From: an uncultured Clostridia bacterium
GTDB taxonomy: Bacteria > Bacillota > Clostridia > Christensenellales > Maliibacteriaceae
DNA length: 10,837 nucleotides
Assembly: GCA_934613185.1 (NCBI GenBank)
Contig: CAKTSO010000055.1
Location: 1 to 10,837, forward strand
Direction of reading: 5' to 3'
A program made the translations under genes and the position numbers. The notes beneath the pieces are model-generated. The model was not told the origin of the DNA and did not search any database. It was given only the letters and a program-made list of their open reading frames with translations. Of the stretch, positions 5,512 to 10,837 are shown one piece after another; the stretch's first letter is position 1; each line of letters starts with the position of its first letter.

Positions 5512-6147
5512 GTGACCATGACAACCGGGCAAAGGATCAGGCAGGCGCGCAAGCAAAAAGGACTTTCGGCGGAAAGCATCGCGCAGAATATCGGCGTTTC
5601 CGCCGCGACGATCTATCGTTACGAAAGCGGCGCGATCGAAAAAGTGCCCGCCCGCGTGCTGTGCGCCCTGGCGCGCGTTCTGGGCACGACCAGCGCACAC
5701 CTTCAGGGCGAGGCGGAGGAAACATTCGATGTTTTTTCCGTACCCGGCATTTCTCCCCTGCCGGACATGCGCCGCGTGCCGCGCATCGGCATGATCGCCT
5801 GCGGCGAACCGATCCTCGCCGCGGAAAACCTCGACGGTTCCGATCTCATCCCTTCGTATATCCATTGCGACTTCACGCTCATCTGCCGCGGCGATTCGAT
5901 GATCGGCGCGCGCATTCACGACGGCGACATCGTCTGCATCCGCCAGCAGCCGACTGTCGAAAACGGCCAAATTGCCGCCGTTTTGATCGACGACGAAGCG
6001 ACGTTAAAGCGCGTCTATATCTATCCCGATCAAATCGTCTTAAGTGCCGAAAATCCCGCCTATGCACCGATGGTCTACCGAAACGACAATCGTCACGACA
6101 TCCGCATTTTGGGCTTGGCCGTTTATTTCTTAAGCAGCATTCATTGA
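5512..6147 (+). CDS. XRE-S24 family self-cleaving transcriptional repressor (CI/LexA-like)
   Basis: Encodes 211 residues. Residues 5-60 form an XRE helix-turn-helix (GQRIRQARKQKGLSAESIA, then GVSAATIYRYESG). After a linker comes a peptidase S24 domain with an autocleavage site Cys97-Gly98 (IACGEP), nucleophile Ser129 (RGDSM) and general-base Lys166 (TLKRVYI). Cys-Gly is the bond cut in UmuD, while LexA and lambda CI use Ala-Gly, so cleavage here is plausible. The XRE domain, not a LexA winged helix, makes it CI- or HdiR-like: a dimeric repressor inactivated by RecA during DNA damage. I chose GTG 5512 because AGGG (5501-5504) is spaced seven bases before it; ATG 5518 would shorten it by two residues. 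Four similar palindromes lie upstream, one on its own -35. No phage genes are visible nearby. Confidence 0.9.
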   Translation: MTMTTGQRIRQARKQKGLSAESIAQNIGVSAATIYRYESGAIEKVPARVLCALARVLGTTSAHLQGEAEETFDVFSVPGISPLPDMRRVPRIGMIACGEPILAAENLDGSDLIPSYIHCDFTLICRGDSMIGARIHDGDIVCIRQQPTVENGQIAAVLIDDEATLKRVYIYPDQIVLSAENPAYAPMVYRNDNRHDIRILGLAVYFLSSIH

Positions 6148-6171
6148 CGGCACGTCAGCCGGCCGAAACAG

Positions 6172-6208
6172 GAGCCGCCGCATCGGGTTTGATGCGGCGG
6201 CTCTTTCT
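6172..6208 (+). terminator. intrinsic terminator of the repressor gene
   Basis: Perfect 13-bp GC-rich stem (6172-6184 with 6191-6203), loop GGGTTT, followed by TTTCTGTATTTTT. The convergent lipoprotein gene ends 28 bases beyond it and may use the same hairpin, though the T tract in that direction is poor. Confidence 0.85.
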
Positions 6209-6235
6209 GTATTTTTATGGGATGTTCGCAAGGCG

Positions 6236-8158
6236 TCAGTCGCTTAAAACCGTGCCGTCCGCCAGCGTGATCGTATGGCCGTTGAAGTTGATCGTACCGT
6301 GATTGACGAGGCTCGTGATCGTGCAGTCGCCCGTCAGATTCCAGACCGCGCCGGATTCGATCGTCACAACCGCATGATCTTCGTCCGTCGAACCGTTCTC
6401 GTTTTCCGTGATGTTGATCGTGCCGTCAAAGACGCTGCCGTCTTTTAAGGTCAGATCCAGCGTGGAGACGGTGTCGACGACGATGTCTCCCGACAGCTTC
6501 TGATCGATTGCCGTGAACGCGACCTGCGCGCCGTTGCTGCCCGCACTGCCCCAGCCGCGTTCGCCGCTGTTGCCGCAGACGCGAAGCAGAGCCGCGTCTT
6601 CGTCCTCGTTCGTGATCGTCACGTTTTCCAGCGTGATCTGTGCCGACGTGTTGGTCAGATAGAACATGTCGCCGTTTTTGCCGGTCAGCGAGCCGCCCGT
6701 CATGGAGAAGCCCGATTCGCCGACGTCGGCGTCGCCGGACATGGACTGATAGATCATCACGTTATGCACGTTCTCGCTCGAGCTCGCGCCGTTCGTGTCG
6801 CTCATATTGCCCGTCACGTCGCAGGCTTCCAGCGTGATGGAGTTCTTGCCCTCGATCACGAGCGCCTCGGAATCGGTCGCTTCCAGCGTCGCGTTTTTCA
6901 CCGTGATCGTCGCCGTCGAATACACGGCGGGCGAGTTGTTGCCGTTCGTCTTGTAAGTGCCGCCGTCGACGTTGACCGTGCCGCCGCCGCGATCCGAACG
7001 GATGGCCGCGGAGGAATTGCCGCTCGTTTCGACGGTCAGATTCTGCGCGTTCGTCGTGCCGCCGCCCGTGGTCTGGATGCCGCCGGAATTGTCTTTTTTC
7101 GTCGTGATCGTGGAGTCGGAGATGTTCACGGTCGTGCCGCTGCCGTAGCTGAAGACGCCGTTGCCGTTCTGCGCGTCGGACGTGATCGTCGCGTTTTTGA
7201 TCGTCACCGTCGCGCCGTTCGTCGCAAGAAGCGCCGCGTTCACGCCGTAAAAGTCGCCGTTTTCGGGATTGGAAGATTCGCCGCCGGATTTGTCGACGGT
7301 CACGTTCTCGAGCGTCGCCGTCGCGCCGTCCACGCGCAGCGCGTTTTCATCGTCCCCGTCGGAGGAATAGCTTTCGCCGTCCACTTCCCGATCGGAATCG
7401 ATCGTGTTCGCGCTCGTTCCCTGATCGACGCTGCCGCTGCTGCCGCCGTTGCCGCCCTGCGGCTGCTGCATCATGCCGCCGTCCGTCTCGCAGATCTCGG
7501 CGGATTCCGCCTTGCCGTCCTCGTCGATCGTCACGCGCAGGATGTCGCCATCTTCAATGTCGGAGACGTCCGCTTCCTCGCCGCCTTTCGTCACTGCCGC
7601 ATCCGCAAGGTCGACCGTCTCCGTTTCGCCGTTTTCTTCAAACGTACCGCCCATCTGCGGCGGCTGCGAACCCTGCTGCGCATTGCCTCCGTCCGGAAGC
7701 TCCGGCGAGGTCTGTCCGTCCGCGCTCTGCCCGTTGTCCGCAGGCTTTTGTTCATTGCCGTCCGCGCTGTCGTTCTGCAAGCTATCCGACGGTTTCTGCC
7801 GACTGTCATCCTGTCCGCTGCCGGACGCCGCGCCCTGTTCTCCCAACGGTTTTTCCGGCGGCTGACCCTGCGCGTCGCCGCTTTGTTCTGTCTGCGCCGC
7901 GCCGTTCTGCTCGCTGTCCTGCGGCATCTGCGGCGGCTGATCTTCGCCGCCCTGCATCTCGTTCTCCGTCAGCGTTCCGAGCGCCAGCGTCACGGTCGTA
8001 TCCTCGATCTGCGTGACCTTTCCCGTAATTTCTCCCGCTTCCAACGTCTGCGCGGTATCGTCGCTCTTTGCGCATGCGCCCAGCGCCAACATGGAGATCA
8101 CGCAGGCCACCGCGACGGTCTTTTTCAAAAAGCGCTTCGTTTCAAAATTCGTTTTCAT
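6236..8158 (-). CDS. beta-helix surface lipoprotein with split N-terminal beta domain
   Basis: Encodes 640 residues. ATG at 8158 (minus) follows AAAGGAG by nine bases; the in-frame ATG at 8191 lacks such a site. A lipoprotein signal peptide ends LALGA-C29. Residues 44-61 (ITGKVTQIEDTTVTLALG) and about 179-222 (with GDILRVTIDEDGKAESAEI) look like two halves of one DUF5666-like beta domain. Between them lie about 115 residues of Gln/Pro/Ser/Gly-rich low complexity with recurring QPPQMP, QPPEKP and QPPQMG. A Gly/Ser linker leads to about 370 residues of repeating short strands (ATLENVTV, ATVTIKNATIT, TTVNISDSTIT, ATITVKNATLEA, AQITLENVTITN), typical of a right-handed parallel beta-helix. It is likely anchored to the cell surface and may bind carbohydrate or mediate adhesion; no catalytic residues are evident, so the role is open. 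Acidic composition overall. Confidence 0.85.
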   Translation of the reverse strand: MKTNFETKRFLKKTVAVACVISMLALGACAKSDDTAQTLEAGEITGKVTQIEDTTVTLALGTLTENEMQGGEDQPPQMPQDSEQNGAAQTEQSGDAQGQPPEKPLGEQGAASGSGQDDSRQKPSDSLQNDSADGNEQKPADNGQSADGQTSPELPDGGNAQQGSQPPQMGGTFEENGETETVDLADAAVTKGGEEADVSDIEDGDILRVTIDEDGKAESAEICETDGGMMQQPQGGNGGSSGSVDQGTSANTIDSDREVDGESYSSDGDDENALRVDGATATLENVTVDKSGGESSNPENGDFYGVNAALLATNGATVTIKNATITSDAQNGNGVFSYGSGTTVNISDSTITTKKDNSGGIQTTGGGTTNAQNLTVETSGNSSAAIRSDRGGGTVNVDGGTYKTNGNNSPAVYSTATITVKNATLEATDSEALVIEGKNSITLEACDVTGNMSDTNGASSSENVHNVMIYQSMSGDADVGESGFSMTGGSLTGKNGDMFYLTNTSAQITLENVTITNEDEDAALLRVCGNSGERGWGSAGSNGAQVAFTAIDQKLSGDIVVDTVSTLDLTLKDGSVFDGTINITENENGSTDEDHAVVTIESGAVWNLTGDCTITSLVNHGTINFNGHTITLADGTVLSD

Positions 8159-8190
8159 TGTTTTCGACTCCTTTCTGTGTCGATGGTTCA

Positions 8191-8223
8191 AGGATACCCG
8201 AGCATCCTGAAACGAACCTGAAA
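8191..8223 (-). promoter_or_regulatory. candidate promoter with direct repeats upstream of the lipoprotein gene
   Basis: On the plus strand CCTGAAA occurs twice with an 11-bp period (8206-8212 and 8217-8223), i.e. TTTCAGG-N4-TTTCAGG on the minus strand. Nine bases further downstream on the minus strand is a -10-like TATCCT (plus 8191-8196), while the -35 position is poor. Direct repeats at one helical turn covering a weak -35 are typical for activation by OmpR/PhoB-type response regulators. Which regulator would bind is not visible here. Confidence 0.4.
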
Positions 8224-8238
8224 GAAAATAAGTTAAAG

Positions 8239-8269
8239 AAAAAAAGATGCGGGAAAATTTTTCCGCATC
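8239..8269 (-). terminator. intrinsic terminator of the TetR-family gene
   Basis: GATGCGG (8246-8252) pairs with CCGCATC (8263-8269) and the flanking A and T runs extend the stem. Read on the minus strand it is followed by seven T (plus 8239-8245). It lies 22 bases behind the TetR stop and separates that gene from the lipoprotein gene. Confidence 0.88.
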
Positions 8270-8291
8270 TTTTCTCGACCGTTTTTCTTTG

Positions 8292-8999
8292 TTATTTGCC
8301 GCTCGATTCCGTCGTCTCGCCCAGCGTAAAATGATACTTCATGGCGAGCATCTGAAACAGCTGCTGCATGACGCCGTTGGCGACGGTGCGGATGTCCAGA
8401 CCGAGCACCCACGCGATCACCTTCTCCCGTTCTTCCTGCGGAACGCAGAACACGCGCAGGCTGAGCGTCAAAAAGCGCTCCAGCTTCCGCTCCAACGAAA
8501 ACGCCTCGTCGCATTTGCGCGCCATATAGCCGCGCATCAGCCCCGACGTGCCAATGTCCATTTCGTAAAACTCCTCGGGCGTACACCCGGGAAGATACGA
8601 CCCGAACACCTGATACAGGACCTTCGCCGTGTTTTCGCAGATGTACTCTGCAACCGACGGGCGCGTGTATGCCTCCACATAGATCTCGCGCAGGTTCTCG
8701 TTCAGTTCCGCCAGTGTCAGCTGGATCGCCGTCTCCGCGGCGTACAGATAAACCGGCGGCATCGTTTCGCCCATGACGCCGCTTGCCATTGAGAACTGTT
8801 TCTCAAACATCGTCTGCGTCAGTTCCATCAAAACGCCTTCTTTGTTTCGGAAGATGTTCTGGAACGTGCTTGCCGATACGTCCGCCTGCCGAATGATCAG
8901 CGCCATCGTCGTGGCGTGATATCCTCTTTCAATGAATAGCCGAACGCATGCAGATAAAATGCGGCGCTTTGCATCCTGACTGTCATATCGTCTGGTCAT
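8292..8999 (-). CDS. TetR/AcrR family transcriptional regulator
   Basis: Encodes 235 residues. I place the start at ATG 8999 (minus), eight bases after AAAAGGA (plus 8008-type site at 9008-9014); an in-frame ATG at 9044 would read through the palindromic operator and has no such site. Residues 5-60 are the TetR N-terminal domain: AKRRILSACVRLFIERGYHATTMALII, then the HTH ADVSASTFQNIFRNKEGVL with the usual TxxxIxxxAxVSxxTxxxxFxxKexL spacing. The remaining 175 residues are a variable, helical ligand-binding domain whose ligand cannot be read. A perfect 24-bp palindrome sits 21 bases upstream of the start, so autorepression is likely. The next genes are a lipoprotein in the same direction and, on the other side, a decayed region, so no obvious target pump or enzyme remains. 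Confidence 0.92.
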   Translation of the reverse strand: MTRRYDSQDAKRRILSACVRLFIERGYHATTMALIIRQADVSASTFQNIFRNKEGVLMELTQTMFEKQFSMASGVMGETMPPVYLYAAETAIQLTLAELNENLREIYVEAYTRPSVAEYICENTAKVLYQVFGSYLPGCTPEEFYEMDIGTSGLMRGYMARKCDEAFSLERKLERFLTLSLRVFCVPQEEREKVIAWVLGLDIRTVANGVMQQLFQMLAMKYHFTLGETTESSGK

Positions 9000-9020
9000 T
9001 GCTTGTGTCCTTTTCTCTCG

Positions 9021-9044
9021 ATGGTATACTATATAGTATACCAT
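9021..9044. promoter_or_regulatory. perfect 24-bp palindrome, likely TetR-family operator
   Basis: The 12-base arm ATGGTATACTAT (9021-9032) is followed directly by its reverse complement (9033-9044) with no spacer. It contains -10-like TATACT and TATAGT hexamers on both strands, so it could overlap promoters in either direction. Its place just upstream of a TetR-family gene fits an autoregulatory operator. Confidence 0.85.
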
Positions 9045-9413
9045 AATGTTCGGACGAAAAAACAGCCTTTCTTTAATTTGTTAACTTTTTTAAAACAATC
9101 CGGCCGAAACGATGCGTTTTCGCATGTCAAACGGCGTTTAAAACCACACTTTAGTACGCGATCCCGCTGCGTCATGATGTCGTTCGAGATTTCGTTCGCG
9201 CCCGCAGAGTGTTCCGATTTTTCGCATTCAAAATACAGGTGCCTTCCTAAAACTGCATATTTTTTCATTGTTTTTCAGTTAGTTATTACCGACAACGTTT
9301 TCATTGAGCCGGAACCGACAAGCGGCATTCATCAGCATCGTGCGTGGATTGAAATATACATTAAAATATCAAAGAAAGGATCGTCTCCCATACGGAGCGC
9401 AAAGCAAACGATT
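9045..9413. other. AT-rich intergenic region without a supportable gene
   Basis: About 370 bases with clearly lower GC than the preceding 9 kb. Frames are open in places, but none has a ribosome site, start and codon use like the neighbours. The open plus frame from 9285 to 9385 reads SGIHQHRAWIEIYIKIS, which faintly resembles the C-terminal strand of large serine recombinases. I treat that as a weak hint of an eroded mobile element only. Confidence 0.5.
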
Positions 9414-9711
9414 ATGCCGATTTATACGATCATCGCAGGCGTCAACAGCGTCGGCAAATCCGGTTTTACGGGCGTTTTAAAAAACCGGAGACATGACCTC
9501 GGGCATATCATCGACGAGGATCTGCCGGCCGCCAAATCGGAACAGCGGATGAAAAAAGACTGCCGACGCCGTCGTCTGAAGTTTTCCGTTCAAAACGACC
9601 GCAAGATCTATAATTCCGATTGTCCGTCAGTCCGCTCGGGCATTTTATTTCGGCGATCCCAAAAAATCCGCACTCGAATCGGGTATGAACGAAGCAGTAA
9701 CGGCTGAGTGA
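9414..9711 (+). pseudogene. broken zeta-toxin-like P-loop kinase gene
   Basis: ATG 9414 begins MPIYTIIAGVNSVGKSGFTG, with a Walker A motif GVNSVGKS (residues 9-16). KNRRHDLGHIIDEDLPAA follows, as in the start of zeta-toxin/UDP-GlcNAc-kinase-like proteins of Clostridia (usual pattern GVNGxGKS, then LGxIIDxDxIA). The usual proteins are around 190-200 residues. Here the similarity fades after about 35 residues. A shifted frame near 9555-9580 reads TADAVV before a stop, as expected after a frameshift, and another frame ends ...FYFGDPKKSALESGMNEAVTAE at TGA 9709-9711. The core catalytic region is missing. No good ribosome site precedes the ATG (GGAG is 16 bases away). I judge it a decayed gene; the kinase family call rests on the N-terminus only. 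Confidence 0.6.
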
Positions 9712-9718
9712 AAAGCGC

Positions 9719-9862
9719 TCAACTCTGCGGCGTTTCAGGGAGCGCCGCGCTGCTTTGCGCATCTGTAAGTTCGTCAAGAAACGACTCAAAAGCGCGGCGC
9801 TGCTCAGGCGTCATCGTGATGTATGCGGTCAAAATAGCCTCTTCGATGACTTCCCTTTCCAT
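9719..9862 (-). CDS. small unassigned protein (47 aa)
   Basis: ATG at 9862 (minus) lies five bases after GGAGG and is followed by 47 codons ending at TGA 9719-9721. The product begins MEREVIEEAILTAYITMTPE and continues QRRAFESFLDELTDAQ, an acidic, mainly helical peptide. The pattern MTPEQRRAFESFL is what one sees in small helical partner or antitoxin-like proteins, but I cannot name a family. A promoter-like pair lies 57 bases upstream (TTAAGA-17-TAAAAT on the minus strand), so it may still be expressed although its surroundings look decayed. It converges on the zeta-toxin-like remnant, leaving only seven bases between the stops. That is unusual for a toxin-antitoxin pair and may reflect rearrangement. 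Confidence 0.5.
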   Translation of the reverse strand: MEREVIEEAILTAYITMTPEQRRAFESFLDELTDAQSSAALPETPQS

Positions 9863-9918
9863 ACCGTCCTCCAAAACTTCGAAAGTAATTCACAGCTACA
9901 CAATACCACATTTTTGTA

Positions 9919-9958
9919 ATTTTAAATGTCTTTTTTACACTTCTTAATACTTCTTAAC
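9919..9958 (-). promoter_or_regulatory. candidate promoter with TTAAGAAGT tandem repeats for the small ORF
   Basis: Minus-strand -35 TTAAGA (plus 9942-9947) and -10 TAAAAT (plus 9919-9924) are 17 bp apart. The -35 falls within two tandem copies of a 10-base unit (plus ACTTCTTAAT 9939-9948 and ACTTCTTAAC 9949-9958), a possible activator or repressor site. Confidence 0.35.
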
Positions 9959-10116
9959 GTCAAAAAAAGCAAAAAGCAACCCGCTGTAAAACAAAAAAAA
10001 CGTCCCATTGCAATGAATTTATCGACGCGCCGTCCACATCGCAAACGATCCGTTTCCTCATAAAGCGCTCTATTAAAACAATCGCCGAAAAAGCGCTTGT
10101 TCATCGATCATGGACT

Positions 10117-10467
10117 TCAGCTGCCAAATCTTTCAGGCGTGCTGTATCCGGACACCTTGACTGCGGAATATCGCTCATCCACACACCCGTTCAAAAAGGC
10201 TTTAAAATGCCTGATGTAATGCGCAATGGAATGCTCTGAAAGGTTTCTTTCTTTACATCCGTCAATAAACTTTTCGATATCCTTTTTAGTAATGGATGTT
10301 GCGGGAATATGAAAATCTACCGATAATCCAATCACATGAAAGGCATTTTTGTATGATTCAATCGTTTTTTCGGATTTTCCCGCAATCTTCTTCTCACTAA
10401 GAAAAGAACTGATAAGTTCAAACGTCGTCCGGCAGATTCGCCCGGTCGTAAAAAGATTTTTCTTCAT
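10117..10467 (-). pseudogene. truncated tyrosine recombinase/integrase, N-terminal core-binding domain only
   Basis: From ATG 10467 (minus) 116 residues are encoded. TTFELISSFLSEKKIAGKSEKTIESYKNAFHVIGL is followed by ITKKDIEKFIDGCKERNLSEHSIAHYIRHFKAFLNGCV. This is the SAM-like core-binding fold that starts phage-type integrases (usual pattern FL..k.LS..Ti..Y...L..F...i..it...i..f...l...g.s..T...r...l..F). The protein then stops at ...STPERFGS with no catalytic domain and none of the R, H-R-H, Y residues. A full-length integrase has about 300-400 residues. The longer frame from 10629 runs antisense through the tRNA and is not real. A possible GGAG lies 11 bases before ATG 10467. It sits just behind the 3' end of tRNA-Ala, the usual place for an integrase of a tRNA-integrated element, and is most likely a leftover. 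Confidence 0.7.
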
Positions 10468-10524
10468 TTTCCGCTGCGCTCCTGTTCGCTTGACTGTTTC
10501 AAAATGCGTAAAAGTCAAAGGAAC

Positions 10525-10562
10525 GCAAAAGAAAAAGGAATGCTGAAATCTCAACATTCCTT
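10525..10562 (-). terminator. intrinsic terminator behind tRNA-Ala
   Basis: AAGGAATG (10535-10542) pairs with CATTCCTT (10555-10562) with further inner pairing. On the minus strand it is followed by CCTTTTTCTTTT. It lies 8 bases after the tRNA 3' end. Confidence 0.75.
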
Positions 10563-10570
10563 CGTCAAAG

Positions 10571-10644
10571 TGGAGAATAGGGGATTCGAACCCCTGACCT
10601 CTTGACTGCCAGTCAAGCACTCTAGCCAACTGAGCTAATCCCCC
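10571..10644 (-). tRNA. tRNA-Ala (anticodon GGC)
   Basis: 74 bases fold into a full cloverleaf. Acceptor GGGGGAT pairs with ATTCTCC and includes the G3-U70 pair that marks alanine tRNAs. D arm is GCTC/GAGT. The anticodon stem CTTGA/TCAAG holds the loop CTGGCAG with anticodon GGC (reads GCC). T arm is AGGGG-TTCGAAT-CCCCT. Discriminator is A; CCA is not encoded. A truncated integrase gene follows its 3' end, suggesting past use as an integration target. I found no second copy of its 3' end in the window. Confidence 0.95.
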
Positions 10645-10657
10645 AGACGACTTTCAT

Positions 10658-10686
10658 AATATACCATAGGTCGCCGGGAATTGCAA
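10658..10686 (-). promoter_or_regulatory. promoter of tRNA-Ala
   Basis: Minus-strand -35 TTGCAA (plus 10681-10686) and -10 TATATT (plus 10658-10663), 17 bp apart, placing the start a few bases upstream of the tRNA 5' end at 10644. Confidence 0.7.
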
Positions 10687-10697
10687 TAGGTCGATCG

Positions 10698-10715
10698 CAA
10701 AAAAACGTTTTTTTG
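10698..10715. repeat. A7-CG-T7 palindrome between the last gene and tRNA-Ala
   Basis: A perfect 18-bp palindrome, C-A7-CG-T7-G. Lying 14 bases after the stop of the minus-strand gene it may serve as an AT-only weak terminator, though it lacks a GC stem. Confidence 0.35.
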
Positions 10716-10729
10716 AAAAAATATTGTGG

Positions 10730-10837
10730 TCACGCCTGCGGCGGCGCGGTGTTTTCTTCAAAAGTCGCCCCGTCGGTCGGCATCGCCGCTTCCGTTCCCG
10801 CAGCTTTCCCGCCGATCGCGCCCGCAAGGATCAGGCT
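10730..10837 (-). CDS. C-terminal end of an unidentified protein (5' end outside window)
   Basis: The minus frame is open from the window edge for 35 codons to TGA 10730-10732. It starts SLILAGAIGGKAAGTEAAM and ends FEENTAPPQA. The GC-rich third positions match the other real genes here. The first part is hydrophobic and glycine-rich, like the end of a membrane segment, and the tail is Pro/Ala-rich. Too little is visible to name a family. Confidence 0.55.
   Translation of the reverse strand, partial: SLILAGAIGGKAAGTEAAMPTDGATFEENTAPPQA

Noticed and set aside
6764..8221. 485-codon plus-strand open frame opposite the lipoprotein gene
   Set aside because: Product is almost only Arg, Ala, Val and His; the opposite strand has a lipobox, ribosome site and beta-helix repeats. 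Codon-bias shadow.
9000..9044. ATG 9044 as the start of the TetR gene
   Set aside because: It would encode through the perfect palindrome and lacks a ribosome site, while ATG 8999 has AAAAGGA at good distance and matches family N-termini.
9029..9268. 79-codon minus-strand frame upstream of the TetR gene
   Set aside because: No ribosome site, runs through the operator palindrome, and no recognisable features.
9922..10104. 60-codon minus-strand frame behind the integrase fragment
   Set aside because: No ribosome site or family pattern; looks like chance frame in decayed sequence.
10468..10629. N-terminal extension of the integrase frame into the tRNA
   Set aside because: The first residues (MARVLDWQSRGQGFESP) are the typical translation of a tRNA gene region and not a protein; the real start is ATG 10467.
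1..10837. CRISPR array or rRNA
   Set aside because: No regularly spaced repeats and no rRNA-like conserved segments were seen on either strand.

Overview
The window looks like a chromosomal segment of a GC-rich member of the Clostridia (Bacillota). The support is an A-site feoA-feoB operon with a Bacillota-type Cys-rich FeoB partner, a BirA of the regulator-ligase type next to bioY, strong GGAGG ribosome sites, sigma-A-like promoters, many perfect intrinsic terminators, and a tRNA-Ala that lacks an encoded CCA. The genus cannot be read from the sequence.

Layout. 1-340: C-terminal end of a secreted or coiled-coil-like protein, then a perfect terminator. 341-565: promoter and a long, strongly folded leader. 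566-3007: ferrous iron uptake operon feoA-feoB plus a 53-residue Cys-rich membrane protein. 3052-4041 (minus) and 4210-4737 (plus): divergent birA and bioY. Their shared 168-base intergenic region holds a consensus bioY promoter, a birA promoter and two inverted repeats of identical 9-17-9 geometry that look like BirA operators. 4788-5288 (minus) and 5512-6147 (plus): an unrecognised helix-turn-helix protein divergent from a CI/LexA-like self-cleaving repressor. Four related 16-bp palindromes lie between them. 6236-8158 (minus): a large beta-helix surface lipoprotein. 8292-8999 (minus): a TetR-family regulator with a perfect 24-bp palindrome just upstream of its start.

From about 9045 to 10560 the sequence becomes clearly AT-richer and mostly non-coding. 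It holds a broken zeta-toxin-like gene, a small unassigned ORF with its own promoter, and a truncated tyrosine-recombinase fragment immediately 3' of a tRNA-Ala(GGC) gene. I read this as the decayed remains of one or more integrative elements at a tRNA gene. The window ends with the C-terminus of another minus-strand gene (10730-10837).

How the genes work together: the feo genes form an iron-uptake unit. BirA would sense biotin status and repress both itself and the biotin importer BioY. The CI-like repressor probably controls itself and its divergent neighbour. The best candidates for something new are that repressor/HTH module, the folded feo leader, and the beta-helix lipoprotein with a split N-terminal domain and a possible response-regulator site upstream.
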